NCBI RefSeq assembly: GCF_900115665.1
Contig: NZ_FOXH01000010.1
Coordinates: forward strand, 124,001 to 188,000
Source: Pseudarcicella hirudinis
GTDB taxonomy: Bacteria > Bacteroidota > Bacteroidia > Cytophagales > Spirosomataceae
Reading direction: 5' to 3'
Length of the DNA stretch: 64,000 nucleotides
The notes beneath the pieces are model-generated. The model did not search any database. It had not been told where the DNA came from and was given only the letters and a program-made list of their open reading frames with translations. Both the position numbers and the translations under genes were made by a program. Shown piece by piece: positions 8,077 to 17,143 of the stretch; the first letter of the stretch is position 1; every line of letters starts with the position of its first letter.

Positions 8077-9774
8077 TTATTGCTTTCTCGAATTATGAGA
8101 GATCGTCTCTACCAATTCTCCTCTTGCCATTTTTTCGGCTTTATCAATATAAGTCAGAGACTTCTGAAGTGTTTCATCCATTTGTGCCATTACCTGAAAA
8201 TATTCGTTATTCAGTCCGTTTTTGCCTTTATTCTGCCAGATATTGCGGGCGATATAAGCTTTAATCTGAGTTTTAATATATGGTTTTGAGCGATTGAAAT
8301 CATTCTCTCTGAGTTTAACATCAGATCTTCTGGCAAGCTTCTGCATGTCGCTCAGCATAGCATCAGTAATGACGAAAAGCTTGTTAAAATCCTTGAAAGT
8401 CATTTTTTCAAGTGCTTTTCTGTTGTCATTCGCATAATCCAAAGCATACTCACGGATGATGTTTTTTCCCAGCAACTCATAAAGGTATTTAGTAAACATG
8501 GTAGTATCTCTTGGAATAAACACATCAGGAGTAATGCCGCCGCCACCATAAACAGTTCTTCCGCCAACAGTACGATACTTTAATTTCTCGTTAAATTTAA
8601 TGCTGTCTGCTGAATAGAATTCCCCGCTTTTAGATCTCTGGTCGTAATCTTTTTCATATTCATCTTCCTTCCCTAAGGTATATGGTTTCTGAATACTTCT
8701 TCCGCTTGGTGTATAATAGCGGGAAATCGTAAGTCTTAGTTCTGAACCGTCAGAAAGGTTTACAGGCATCTGAACGAGCCCTTTACCGAAAGAACGACGG
8801 CCAACAATCAGGGCTCTGTCATTATCCTGCAAGGCACCTGCAACGATTTCAGCAGCAGAAGCACTTCCCTCATCAACAATCAGGGTTAAAGCTCCTTTTT
8901 CAAAAATACCATCTCTTTTGGTAAAAGTCTGAGAATCGTATTGAGTTCCTTTACCATCTGTATAAACAATGAGTTTTTCTCCACCCAGCAATTCATCAAC
9001 AATTTTCTCTGCACGATCTTTATAACCACCCGGATTTCCACGAAGATCTAATACTAAACGCTTCATATTGGCATTTTTCAGATCACTTAAGGTATTTTTA
9101 AACTCGTCATAAGTGGTTTCAGAAAAACGGTCAATTTTAATATAGCCGGTCTGGTTGTCAATCATATATCCTGCACTTACTGAATAAGAAGGAATACGGT
9201 CGCGGGTCACGTTAAAAGTTTTCAGGGTCTTTTCACCATAAGGTAAAATATCCAGTTTTACTTCGGAACCGCGTTGACCTCTTAATTTACTGTAAATAAA
9301 GGCATTGGTAACTTTAGGGCCGGTAAGGGAGGCACCATTTACTTTGATAATTTTATCGCCGCTTTTTATTCCGGCAGAAGAAGAAGGGCCATTAGGTAAG
9401 GCACTTACAATATAAACAGTATCGTTAAAAACATTGAATTCTATACCAATTCCGTCAAAGCCTGCTTCCAAAGGAGCTTTCGCTAAAGCGGCTTCATCTG
9501 CAGAAAAATAAGAAGTGTGAGGATCCAGCTTTTCCAGCATTTTCTTGATAGAATAATCTACCAGAGTATCAGTATTAACGGAATCTACATAGCTGGTTTC
9601 CACAAGTGATAAAACTTCACGGTATTTGTTAAAACCTTTGGTAACACCGGCCATTTTGTTGTGACCTCCGAAAAATGTCGCACCAACCAATATCCCGCCT
9701 GCTAAAGTCAATGAAATTAATATGGGTAATTTTACGATAATCGGTGAATTTTTTATGTCTTGGTTTTCTTTCAT
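8077..9774 (-). CDS. C-terminal processing peptidase, S41 family
   Basis: A periplasmic serine protease of the Ctp/Prc type that trims C-termini of envelope proteins. One hydrophobic segment near the N-terminus (PIIVKLPILISLTLAGGILV) is a signal anchor. It is followed by a PDZ domain with GIKSGDKIIKVNG and the S41 core. The catalytic Ser lies in DEGSASAAEI and the catalytic Lys in RRSFGKGLVQ, 25 residues apart, as in the family. The reading frame stays open to 9813; I prefer the ATG at 9774 (MKENQDIK) because it places the anchor close to the N-terminus, but this is uncertain. Substrates are not known from context. Confidence 0.9.
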   Translation of the reverse strand: MKENQDIKNSPIIVKLPILISLTLAGGILVGATFFGGHNKMAGVTKGFNKYREVLSLVETSYVDSVNTDTLVDYSIKKMLEKLDPHTSYFSADEAALAKAPLEAGFDGIGIEFNVFNDTVYIVSALPNGPSSSAGIKSGDKIIKVNGASLTGPKVTNAFIYSKLRGQRGSEVKLDILPYGEKTLKTFNVTRDRIPSYSVSAGYMIDNQTGYIKIDRFSETTYDEFKNTLSDLKNANMKRLVLDLRGNPGGYKDRAEKIVDELLGGEKLIVYTDGKGTQYDSQTFTKRDGIFEKGALTLIVDEGSASAAEIVAGALQDNDRALIVGRRSFGKGLVQMPVNLSDGSELRLTISRYYTPSGRSIQKPYTLGKEDEYEKDYDQRSKSGEFYSADSIKFNEKLKYRTVGGRTVYGGGGITPDVFIPRDTTMFTKYLYELLGKNIIREYALDYANDNRKALEKMTFKDFNKLFVITDAMLSDMQKLARRSDVKLRENDFNRSKPYIKTQIKAYIARNIWQNKGKNGLNNEYFQVMAQMDETLQKSLTYIDKAEKMARGELVETISHNSRKQ

Positions 9775-9984
9775 CACTGGCATGTTTTCAATTTTCCACA
9801 CTTCGAAAAGCAAAAAAAGGGTTTAATTCCCCTGAAACGCAATTTTAGTATTAAAATAATAAAATTTTGACTTAAAGTTACAAAAAACAAAAATTCTATC
9901 CTCGGCTTTTAGGATAAATTCATCACTTTTTATGAAATATCCTATCTTATAAAATTGGTCTGTTTCCTCAAAATATGAAATATT

Positions 9985-10015
9985 TTGCAAAAATCATTAA
10001 AAAGGGGCAATTTTG
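9985..10015 (+). promoter_or_regulatory. Putative ruvX promoter
   Basis: TTG (9985-9987), 20 bp, then CAATTTTG (10008-10015), one mismatch from TAnnTTTG. A start near 10022 would support the ATG at 10036 as the ruvX start. Confidence 0.4.
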
Positions 10016-10035
10016 GTAAAACAGATTTTCAGAGA

Positions 10036-10458
10036 ATGGCAAGGATATTGGCAATTGATTACGGGAGTAAAAGAGTAGGGCTGGCAGTAACAGACCCTTT
10101 AAAAATTATAGCGTCTGCGTTGGATACTGTTCATAGCAAGGATGTGATCGCTTTCCTGAAAAATTACTGTGAAAAGGAATCTGTAGAAGCTATTGTGGTA
10201 GGTATGCCTAAAAACCTTGATAATAATGATACCAATAATACTCCGTTAGTTGAAGCTTTTGTGAAGAATCTGAAAAAGCAATTTCCGGAAATGCCGATTC
10301 ATTTGCACGATGAGCGTTTTACCTCTTCAATGGCATTGCAGGCAATGATTTCAGGAGGAATGTCAAAAAAAGACAGGAGAGAGAAAGGTAATGTGGATAA
10401 AGTTTCAGCAACGATTATTTTACAATCGTTTATGGAAGAACAGGAGTTAAGGAAATAA
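10036..10458 (+). CDS. ruvX: Holliday junction resolvase-like RuvX/YqgF
   Basis: A 140-residue RNase H-fold nuclease implicated in 16S rRNA 5'-end maturation and Holliday junction resolution. Family motifs are in order: LAIDYGSKRVGLAVTDP with the catalytic Asp (start of protein), VVGMPKNLDN (about residue 54), LHDERFTSS (about 92) and DKVSATIILQ near the end. An upstream in-frame extension to 9985 would add 17 non-conserved residues and precede the likely transcription start, so the start MARILAID was chosen. A tight terminator follows. It is transcribed divergently from the S41 protease gene. Confidence 0.92.
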   Translation: MARILAIDYGSKRVGLAVTDPLKIIASALDTVHSKDVIAFLKNYCEKESVEAIVVGMPKNLDNNDTNNTPLVEAFVKNLKKQFPEMPIHLHDERFTSSMALQAMISGGMSKKDRREKGNVDKVSATIILQSFMEEQELRK

Positions 10459-10460
10459 AA

Positions 10461-10501
10461 AAACAGTTTAACTGATCGGTTTTGAATCAGTTAAACTGTT
10501 T
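10461..10501. terminator. Bidirectional terminator between ruvX and PhyH-family gene
   Basis: AAACAGTTTAACTGAT pairs perfectly with its complement, with A/T runs on both sides. It separates convergent genes. Confidence 0.87.
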
Positions 10502-10519
10502 CACCATATTAAAATATGC

Positions 10520-11335
10520 TTACTTCTGAACCACTTTAGCGAAGCGGTGATAGAAAGGCGTTTTACTTTTTTCACTTTTTGGCATGTACTTACCTGTAAT
10601 GATAGGTACATACATTACGCGGCGGCGGGATTTTTCACCAAAGTTTGGAGAAACTTCCACTCTATGCCATAAACGACCGTCGTGGATTGTCAGATCTCCG
10701 GCATTGATTTCAAAACCGATTTCGCGTGGATCCGGATTGTGATCAATAAATTGTTTTTTACCGAATAACAACTTCAATACACTTTGATTTTGCGTGCCGG
10801 GTAGTACTCGCAATCCACCGTTTGAAGAAGGACAGTCGTCCAAATGGATACCAACGTTCAACATCGGAAGGATTTTCTGACCCAGGAACAAATCACGAGG
10901 GCTGTCTGTGTGCCATCCCATTTGCGTAAATTTACTGTTTTCAGCATTTACATAATGGTTAAACACTAATCCGTCTTTTTCGTTATCACTAATACGGCCA
11001 TCATATGGTTGTAAGAGTTCAACCAGAAGTTTGAGGCGTGGATCTTTCAGAAATTCAGCGAGAACAGTACTGTACTTATTCGTGAAGCACATCCTTTGGA
11101 TCATTTTATTGCCCTTGGGATCTTTTCCGAATTTTAGTGGAATACCATTGATTTTCTCAATGCCTTGCTCAATCCAGCTTTTTTCAATTTTATCTAATTC
11201 ACTAATGAATAGTTGAATCGTTTCCTGATTAATGAAATTCTTAAATTGGATGACTCCGTATTTCTGAAAATAGGCTTTCTGCTCTTTAGTCAGCTGGTCA
11301 CCCAGGGTGAAGGTTTTATACTCGAACTTTACCAT
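10520..11335 (-). CDS. Phytanoyl-CoA dioxygenase family protein (PhyH)
   Basis: A 271-residue non-haem Fe(II)/2-oxoglutarate oxygenase. The iron-binding facial triad is visible as H142-x-D144 (GWHTDSP) and H224 (DGRLWHRVEVS). Arg238/239 just after it is suited to hold 2-oxoglutarate. A conserved HLDDCPSSNGGLRVLPGT segment lies in between. The substrate cannot be told; the family hydroxylates fatty acyl, amino acid and secondary-metabolite substrates. It stands alone between convergent ruvX and a divergent outer-membrane gene. A -7 box (TATTTTTG on the minus strand, 11405-11412) lies about 70 bases upstream, without a clear -33 element. Confidence 0.88.
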   Translation of the reverse strand: MVKFEYKTFTLGDQLTKEQKAYFQKYGVIQFKNFINQETIQLFISELDKIEKSWIEQGIEKINGIPLKFGKDPKGNKMIQRMCFTNKYSTVLAEFLKDPRLKLLVELLQPYDGRISDNEKDGLVFNHYVNAENSKFTQMGWHTDSPRDLFLGQKILPMLNVGIHLDDCPSSNGGLRVLPGTQNQSVLKLLFGKKQFIDHNPDPREIGFEINAGDLTIHDGRLWHRVEVSPNFGEKSRRRVMYVPIITGKYMPKSEKSKTPFYHRFAKVVQK

Positions 11336-11607
11336 CGTCTAAAATTGTACAAAATAAAGTTTTTAAAAAAGTTTCTTATGGTTTTTGGGTATCGCTTTCA
11401 AGACCAAAAATACAAAACGGTAGCGTATAGACCTTTTTACCAATGTTATATGATAATAAAATGCAAATTAAGCAAATGTAATTTTAATTTTAATTAATTG
11501 TCAAATAATTATTATTAAATATTGTAATATTAATACGAAGTTGTAAAAATAATATTTGAAATTTGTACTTTAATAATTTTTGTAAGGTTGTAGTGATCTT
11601 TAAAATC

Positions 11608-12741
11608 GTGAAATATATAACACAAACATTGTACAAAAAGTTGCTTTTACTGGGTTTTCTTTTTTTGTATAAAATTAATTTTATTTCATCACAAAACATC
11701 AATGATTCTCTGGCATTGACCAGAAATCGTAATTTACTTGTTGTACCTGCTATTACACACTCCATTGAAACCGATTGGTCTTTTGGAGCGGCTGCTTCCT
11801 ATACTTTCAGGTATTCACACGAAGATACCCTCACAAGAACTTCAAATTTACAAACTTTAGCGTTGTATTCGCTTAATAAACAATTTGTTGTTGCCCTAGA
11901 TGGTACAATTTTTTTTCCTCATGAGAAATATATTTTAGGACTTCATGGCTCTTTCAGCTATTTTCCGGATAAATTCTGGGGTTTAGGCAATGATACACCG
12001 GATTCCAATGAGGAAAGCTATATCTATAAACAATTCTATATTTTTCCACATCTTCAGCGAAGTTTTTTCCATCATAATTTTTTCATCGGCGCAATGTATG
12101 AGTTTCAAAAGGTTTTTGGAATTAAATACGGAATGGATAAACCGAATATCAGTGAGAGTCTTTTTGAAAAAGAAAATATTACCGGAAGGAACGGAAGCAT
12201 CGTTTCCGGTTTTGGTGTCAGCTTTACCTGGGACAGCCGGAATGAGGCTTTTTCACCAAATAAGGGAAGTTTTGCCCAATTGAAATACATAGATTTTAAT
12301 AAATTATTCGGTTCGGAGTACTCATACTGGAATATCGTTTTCGATGCCAGGCGATATATTGCCGTTAATACCAAACATGTTCTGGCTTTACAGGCATTTG
12401 CATTTTTTAATGAAGGGACTGTACCCATCAGAAGTATGGCTTTGCTTGGCGGAAACAATAATATGAGAGGATATTATGATGGTCGTTTCAGGGATAAAAA
12501 CCAGGTCGTCTTTCAGGCTGAATACAGATTGCCTTTGTTTTGGCGGTTCGGAGCAACAGGATTTGGCGGTTTAGGGGAAGTCAGCGACAGAATAGGAACC
12601 TTAAATACATTACATTATACCTATGGTGCCGGCCTGAGATTTGCCCTTAAACCAAAGGAAAAACTGAATATAAGGGTGGATTATGGATTCGGTGAAGGGG
12701 GATCGAATGGCTTATATTTTATGATTGGGGAAGCTTTTTAG
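11608..12741 (+). CDS. BamA/TamA-like outer-membrane barrel protein
   Basis: A secreted protein of about 377 residues. After a signal peptide (hydrophobic stretch LLLLGFLFLYKINFI, then SSQ), the chain looks like the 16-strand Omp85/surface-antigen barrel: VSGFGVSFTWDSRNEAFSPNKGSF, SMALLGGNNNMRGYYDGRFRDKNQVVFQAEYRLPLFW and YTYGAGLRFALKPKEKLNIRVDYGFG. The RGYYDGRFRD segment corresponds to the family's lid-loop motif. It lacks POTRA domains, so it is a free-standing barrel rather than BamA. There is no ATG near the N-terminus; a GTG at 11608 is the most sensible start, with GTG 11593 and TTG 11563 as alternatives. The 270-base upstream gap is very AT-rich. Confidence 0.82.
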   Translation: MKYITQTLYKKLLLLGFLFLYKINFISSQNINDSLALTRNRNLLVVPAITHSIETDWSFGAAASYTFRYSHEDTLTRTSNLQTLALYSLNKQFVVALDGTIFFPHEKYILGLHGSFSYFPDKFWGLGNDTPDSNEESYIYKQFYIFPHLQRSFFHHNFFIGAMYEFQKVFGIKYGMDKPNISESLFEKENITGRNGSIVSGFGVSFTWDSRNEAFSPNKGSFAQLKYIDFNKLFGSEYSYWNIVFDARRYIAVNTKHVLALQAFAFFNEGTVPIRSMALLGGNNNMRGYYDGRFRDKNQVVFQAEYRLPLFWRFGATGFGGLGEVSDRIGTLNTLHYTYGAGLRFALKPKEKLNIRVDYGFGEGGSNGLYFMIGEAF

Positions 12742-12746
12742 TGAAA

Positions 12747-12801
12747 AATCAATGCCCGGTGTGAATGTACGATTCGTATATTTCTCACCGGGCATTGATT
12801 T
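12747..12801. terminator. Bidirectional terminator (barrel gene / mscS)
   Basis: AAATCAATGCCCGGTG (12747-12762) pairs perfectly with 12786-12801 across a 23-base loop. It lies between convergent genes. Confidence 0.85.
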
Positions 12802-12803
12802 GT

Positions 12804-13901
12804 TTACTCCTTTGTATGAACGGCGATTAACGGAGAAGCGAATTGTACCTCATTTTTCTCCAGAATTTTCATGATTTCAAAATTGATATTTTCCTTGATT
12901 TGCTGTGATTTCCAGTAATCCTGGGTTTGTATGTAATAGATAACCAGCACATCTACAGAATTTTCACTGAAACCTTCGAATCTTACCCCACCTTGCTTTT
13001 GATTTGTCAGTTCGTCTGCATCAATAATTTGCTGTATGTCAGCAATGACTTTTTTCAAACTATCCACGGGTGTATCCAATCTGAGTTTAAGCAGATATCT
13101 AGCCCTCCTGTAATCTCTTTTAGAAAGGTTATCAAGTGCCTGGGAAGTCAATAACCTGTTCGGAATTGTTACCAGACTTCCTTCCAGTGTTCTGATCCGG
13201 GTACTTCTGAAACCAATTTTTTCAATTTCTCCGGAAATTTTATCGATTTGTACACCATCTCCTACTGTAAAAGGTAAATCAAGGAAAATAGTAAATGAAG
13301 CAAATAGGTTTTCCAGGGTTTCTTTGGCAGCCAGAGCAATAGCCAGACCACCTATTCCAAGTCCGGTAATAAGTGCTACTACGTCGATATTGAAAACTCG
13401 TCCCAACATGACAAATCCGGTAGCCACGACTACGAAAACAATGGCAAGATCTCTGAAAAAAGGAACAAACTGGTCATCCAGTTTACTTTCGGTAAGTTCA
13501 GCTTTACGCAGAAAAATCAGGGCAAAGAATTTGATAACTCTGATGATAATCCATGAAATAGCTCCGATCAGAATACACTGGAAGGTTCGTGCAAGGATTA
13601 AACGAATACCAAATTCATCTATTGTAGCAAACTGCCAGCTGGGGGGGAAAACCAGATAATGAAAAGCAAGGTAGATAATTAAAAGCGTAATCAGGAATTC
13701 TACGGGTTTCCTGAGTAAGGCAATGCATTCACTGACAGCTACCTGATCACTGTTGATAAACCTGAAAAGAAACCTGCTCAGGAGTACTGAAAGGACTCTT
13801 TTTAGCAATAATCCTGTTACTAAAATGGCTGAAAACCAGAGATAATTTCTTAAAGGGTTTTCCAGAAATTCACGGGATAGAAAATCATTTAGTAAATTCA
13901 T
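12804..13901 (-). CDS. Mechanosensitive ion channel, MscS family
   Basis: A 365-residue inner-membrane channel that opens under membrane tension and protects against osmotic downshift. There are about four transmembrane helices in the first 180 residues. The pore-lining helix is rich in Gly/Ala (ALITGLGIGGLAIALAAKETLENL). It is followed by the MscS beta domain (FTVGDGVQI, GEIEKIGFRSTRIRTLEGSLVTIPN) and an alpha/beta C-terminal domain. An in-frame ATG at 13913 exists. The predicted transcription start near 13921 would leave it only an 8-base leader, so I chose the ATG at 13901 (MNLLNDF). Confidence 0.92.
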   Translation of the reverse strand: MNLLNDFLSREFLENPLRNYLWFSAILVTGLLLKRVLSVLLSRFLFRFINSDQVAVSECIALLRKPVEFLITLLIIYLAFHYLVFPPSWQFATIDEFGIRLILARTFQCILIGAISWIIIRVIKFFALIFLRKAELTESKLDDQFVPFFRDLAIVFVVVATGFVMLGRVFNIDVVALITGLGIGGLAIALAAKETLENLFASFTIFLDLPFTVGDGVQIDKISGEIEKIGFRSTRIRTLEGSLVTIPNRLLTSQALDNLSKRDYRRARYLLKLRLDTPVDSLKKVIADIQQIIDADELTNQKQGGVRFEGFSENSVDVLVIYYIQTQDYWKSQQIKENINFEIMKILEKNEVQFASPLIAVHTKE

Positions 13902-13927
13902 AACTTTAAACATTGTGATAATTTAAA

Positions 13928-13958
13928 CAAAACTACATTTAACGCTCATTTCATCAAA
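13928..13958 (-). promoter_or_regulatory. mscS promoter, abutting coaX start
   Basis: On the minus strand, TTTG (13955-13958), exactly 19 bp, then TAGTTTTG (13928-13935) match the Bacteroidota consensus. The -33 element abuts the coaX ATG on the other strand. Confidence 0.65.
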
Positions 13959-14684
13959 ATGAACCTTAGCATCGATTTAGGAAACACCTATGCCAAAACG
14001 GGATTTTTTGAAGCAAATTTGTTAAAAGAAATACATTGGAAGCTCACTTACCGGGAGCTTGTCGATTATGTAAGCAGTATCCGGCCGGAAAATATTATTA
14101 TTTCATCGGTCAGTTATCCTGAGGAACAACTTCAAAAAGAGTTTGCAGAAATCACCTCAAAAGTGTTCCTGCTTAAAAATACAACGGCTGTACCCCTGAC
14201 AAAGTTGTATGATACCCCCGAAACTCTTGGTGCAGACCGGATTGCTGCGGCCATAGGAGCAAAGGTTTTGTACCCTGATGATAACTGTCTTGTGATTGAT
14301 ATGGGAACCTGCATTACCTATGATTTAATTGATGCTGAAAATAATTTTCATGGGGGAATTATTTCCCCGGGAATGCGGATGAGATTTAAGGCTATGAATA
14401 CTTTTACGAGTCGTTTACCGTTATTAGAACCCGAAGGCATCCCGCCGCTTATAGGGAAAAGTACGAAAACTGCTATGCAAAGTGGAGTTATTAACGGACT
14501 CATAGCAGAAATTAATGGAATAATTGAGCAATATGAGGGGGTTTTAACAAAAATTAACGTCGTTTTTACCGGAGGAGACGCTCCTTTTTTTGAAACCCGC
14601 ATAAAATACCCGAACTTTGTCATACCAGAATTAGTTTTGGTGGGCCTTAATAGAATTTTAGCATATAATGTCGAAGAAAAATAG
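13959..14684 (+). CDS. coaX: Type III pantothenate kinase
   Basis: Phosphorylates pantothenate in the first step of coenzyme A synthesis. The 241-residue protein has the ASKHA-fold motifs of CoaX: DLGNTYAKTGFF at the N-terminus, LGADRIAAAIGA (about residue 88), VIDMGTCITYDLID with the catalytic Asp (about 112-125), GGIISPGMRMR and VFTGGDAPFF. Type III enzymes need a monovalent cation and are not feedback-inhibited by CoA (family knowledge). The stop overlaps the start of the following outer-membrane protein gene by 17 bases, so the two are translationally linked; lptC follows further on. Confidence 0.95.
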   Translation: MNLSIDLGNTYAKTGFFEANLLKEIHWKLTYRELVDYVSSIRPENIIISSVSYPEEQLQKEFAEITSKVFLLKNTTAVPLTKLYDTPETLGADRIAAAIGAKVLYPDDNCLVIDMGTCITYDLIDAENNFHGGIISPGMRMRFKAMNTFTSRLPLLEPEGIPPLIGKSTKTAMQSGVINGLIAEINGIIEQYEGVLTKINVVFTGGDAPFFETRIKYPNFVIPELVLVGLNRILAYNVEEK

Positions 14685-15969
14685 ATTTCAGGTAAAAGTA
14701 AAATTTATAGTTTTAGCGCTATTCACACTTCAGTGTACACTACTTTCAATTCGTACCACTGCTCAGGTAGTAAACTCACCATTGTCTTATTTAGGTCTTG
14801 GAGAATTAAATGACGGATCATCTATTACAAACCAGATGATGGGAGGTTTGGGTGTTGCCAACGCTAATGGAATCTATGCTAACTTAATTAACCCGGCTCT
14901 TTTAGCCCGCAACCGCTATGTTGTTTTTGAAGTAGGTGTAAACGGTGAATATAAATCGATGCAGAACTACCGTCAGAAACAGAATATCTTCGGAGGTAAC
15001 TATAATTCTATTTCTCTTACCCTGCCGCTGTCTTCAAGATGGACTGGTTCTTTGGGTTTAATTCCTTACAGTACAGTAGATTATGAAACAAGATCTATCC
15101 GTCGTTTGAACCTGATCGGAACAGATAGCCTTATTTATACCTACAAGGGTTCGGGCGGGATAAACAAAGCATTTTGGTCAAATGGTTACAGAGTTGGGAA
15201 AGAGATTTATTTAGGTCTGGAGATCGGATATCTATTCGGGGCGGTGAACCGTAATATCACTTCTCAGGATTTAAGTGATAATCAGTATTATCAGGTGCGT
15301 CTTGAAGATCGTACAAACTATTCGGATGTTTCTTTTAAAGCAGGATTTGTGTGGAGACCGAAGTTGAAGAAGGATCTTTTCCTGAATGTTGCAGGTACTT
15401 TAGACTTAACTTCAAACCTGAAAGCTACCAGATTAAAGCGTTATGCTATTTATGGTGCTGATGGCGTTACGCAGATTAATGCTGATACCATCAATAATAT
15501 GACCAGTGGGAAAGTTAAAGCACCCAGAACAGCCAGATTAGGTTTAAGTTTGGAGAGACCTTCGAAATGGTTGGTTTCAGCAGATTTTTCTTATACAAAA
15601 TGGGCAGCTTATACAACTCTGGTGGATGAGCCTCAGGTGCTGAAAGATAGCTACAAAGTAGCGATCGGTGGAGAATTTACACCGGATTTTAACTCGATTT
15701 CAAACTATTTCAAAAGAGTTCAGTATCGGATAGGTGCTAGTTATGCTCAGACACCTTATGATTTTGTGAATACTGGTGCTGTTACTAAGGATATGAATAT
15801 AACAATGGGGGTTTCACTGCCATTGCGAAATCTGTCTTATATCAATGTTGCTTATGTTTTCGGAAAACGAGGTAATTTAAGTGATAACAAGCTGGAAGAA
15901 CAATACCATAAATTTGTGATCGGATTTACACTTAGTGACCAATGGTTCCAGAAAGTGAAAATCAACTAA
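14668..15969 (+). CDS. Outer-membrane beta-barrel protein downstream of coaX
   Basis: A 433-residue exported protein. The signal peptide (hydrophobic FIVLALFTLQCTLLSI) ends near TTAQ. The body consists of alternating amphipathic strands with many aromatic residues and the early motif SPLSYLGLGELNDGSSITNQMMGGLGVANANGIYANLINPA. In broad shape this resembles FadL/PorV-type barrels. The gene has no named function that I can support. Gene order coaX - this protein - lptC suggests a role in outer-membrane biogenesis or transport, which is inference. It starts inside the end of coaX in another frame. Confidence 0.75.
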   Translation: MSKKNRFQVKVKFIVLALFTLQCTLLSIRTTAQVVNSPLSYLGLGELNDGSSITNQMMGGLGVANANGIYANLINPALLARNRYVVFEVGVNGEYKSMQNYRQKQNIFGGNYNSISLTLPLSSRWTGSLGLIPYSTVDYETRSIRRLNLIGTDSLIYTYKGSGGINKAFWSNGYRVGKEIYLGLEIGYLFGAVNRNITSQDLSDNQYYQVRLEDRTNYSDVSFKAGFVWRPKLKKDLFLNVAGTLDLTSNLKATRLKRYAIYGADGVTQINADTINNMTSGKVKAPRTARLGLSLERPSKWLVSADFSYTKWAAYTTLVDEPQVLKDSYKVAIGGEFTPDFNSISNYFKRVQYRIGASYAQTPYDFVNTGAVTKDMNITMGVSLPLRNLSYINVAYVFGKRGNLSDNKLEEQYHKFVIGFTLSDQWFQKVKIN

Positions 15970-15997
15970 TGGTTTTAACAAATTGTGTGCATATTTT

Positions 15998-16035
15998 AAA
16001 TGTCAGACTTATTGCAAGTCTGGCATTCTTTTTTT
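15998..16035 (+). terminator. Terminator between barrel gene and lptC
   Basis: AATGTCAGACTT pairs with AAGTCTGGCATT (one mismatch), followed by CTTTTTTT. The following lptC start is only about 13 bases away, so it may only partly reduce read-through. Confidence 0.75.
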
Positions 16036-16047
16036 GAGTAACAATTC

Positions 16048-16590
16048 ATGAAGAATCTATTCTTTTTCATCATTTTTTTAGGAATAACTTTTTTACAGGT
16101 TTCCTGTAAAGAGGAAAACCATAAGAAGAAAATTCAGTTATACGAAGGACCGCTTTCTGAATTGGATGGGATCAACATGACCTATAGCGACTCTGCACGA
16201 CTTATTGTGAGAATGGTTACGGAAAAGCAGTTGACTATGCCCAATGATGACAGGGTGTATCCTAAAGAAGTAAAGATTTTTTTCTATGACCGTCTGGGGA
16301 ATGAAACGACTAATCTGAGGGGTGATTCTGCCCGCTATTTCCGGTCATCCAATCTTTATAAGGTTTACAGACATGTTGTAATTAATAATACCTTAAAAGG
16401 AGAGACACTTAAAACGGATGAACTTATCTGGAATCCTGACCAGAAAAGGGTTTATACGGATAAACCTGTAGATGTTTATACCAGAGAAGAGGTGCTTCAT
16501 GGAATAGGTATGGATGCGAACCAGGATTTTACGCAATACACTTTAAGAAGAGTAACGGGTGTTGTAAGTGTTAAAAACCTTCCCCAGTAG
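16048..16590 (+). CDS. lptC: LPS export lipoprotein LptC
   Basis: Carries lipopolysaccharide across the periplasm between LptB2FG and LptA. The 180-residue protein has a lipobox LQVSC (C20), so here it is probably lipid-anchored rather than held by a transmembrane helix, as usual in Bacteroidota. The beta-jellyroll signature is visible: DSARLIVRMVTEKQLTMPNDDRVYPKEVKIFFYD, then GDSARYFRSSNLYKVYRHVVINN, TLKTDELIWNPDQKRVYTDKPV and GIGMDANQDF. The neighbour upstream is a barrel protein; no other lpt gene is in the window. The call rests on pattern recognition of these strands. Confidence 0.85.
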   Translation: MKNLFFFIIFLGITFLQVSCKEENHKKKIQLYEGPLSELDGINMTYSDSARLIVRMVTEKQLTMPNDDRVYPKEVKIFFYDRLGNETTNLRGDSARYFRSSNLYKVYRHVVINNTLKGETLKTDELIWNPDQKRVYTDKPVDVYTREEVLHGIGMDANQDFTQYTLRRVTGVVSVKNLPQ

Positions 16591-16682
16591 GTAATCACAT
16601 AGACATATTCATATAGAGTGAGTTATAATCAGCTGCTCTTTTTATTCTTGTAACCACATAGGCATATAGGTCACATAGGGAA
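16591..16682. repeat. Two imperfect direct copies of a CACATAG-rich repeat
   Basis: A unit beginning GTAATCACATAGACATAT (16591) recurs as GTAACCACATAGGCATAT (16650). Each is about 32 bases, made of smaller CACATAG/CATATAG sub-repeats. They fill the gap between the convergent lptC and cytochrome c genes, where a terminator hairpin is missing. Confidence 0.6.
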
Positions 16683-16697
16683 GATTAGAATTGGTTA

Positions 16698-17114
16698 CTA
16701 CTTCTTTTTACACTTTTCTAAGATTTTTTCTACTTCTTTCGTTTCGGTTATCTCTTCTTTATTACCCCATTGTTTATAGATATAGGTAGATATTTCGGCA
16801 ATATCCAATGCCAGTAGCTGAGAATTTGGAGGCATTGGCTGATGATAGGTTTTGCCATTTACTACAATTGTGTCAGATAATCCATTCCGGATGGCACAAA
16901 TGACCAGTTCTTTATTTTTTAACATAAAATCTGAACCGGCGAGAGGGGGATAAAGTCCGACCAGGCCTTTTCCATCATTCTGATGACAGTTGGCACAATG
17001 CGTCTTATAGAGTTCCATTCCCTCTACATAGTATTGTTTTTTCTTCAAATCTTCCTTGCTGTCACAGGCACTGAAAAGAGCAGCCAAGGCTAATAAAAAT
17101 GGGAAATATTTCAC
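16698..17114 (-). CDS. Monohaem cytochrome c lipoprotein
   Basis: A 138-residue class I cytochrome c. The lipobox LFSAC (C17) makes it membrane-anchored on the periplasmic or surface side. The haem site is C40-A-N-C43-H44. The distal ligand is probably M94 in HQPMPPN, and GLVGLYPPLAGSDF fits the fold. It is last of a three-gene minus-strand unit after a small lipoprotein and a SCO protein. This suggests an electron-transfer partner for a copper oxidase or a periplasmic reductase; the terminal enzyme is not in the window. The C-terminus is a Lys/Glu-rich tail. Confidence 0.92.
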   Translation of the reverse strand: MKYFPFLLALAALFSACDSKEDLKKKQYYVEGMELYKTHCANCHQNDGKGLVGLYPPLAGSDFMLKNKELVICAIRNGLSDTIVVNGKTYHQPMPPNSQLLALDIAEISTYIYKQWGNKEEITETKEVEKILEKCKKK

Positions 17115-17143
17115 AAGAGATCAATTGAAATGTAAATCAAAAA

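Noticed and set aside
8050-8289. 79-codon plus-strand frame
   Set aside because: It lies antisense to the C-terminal part of the S41 protease gene and has no independent support.
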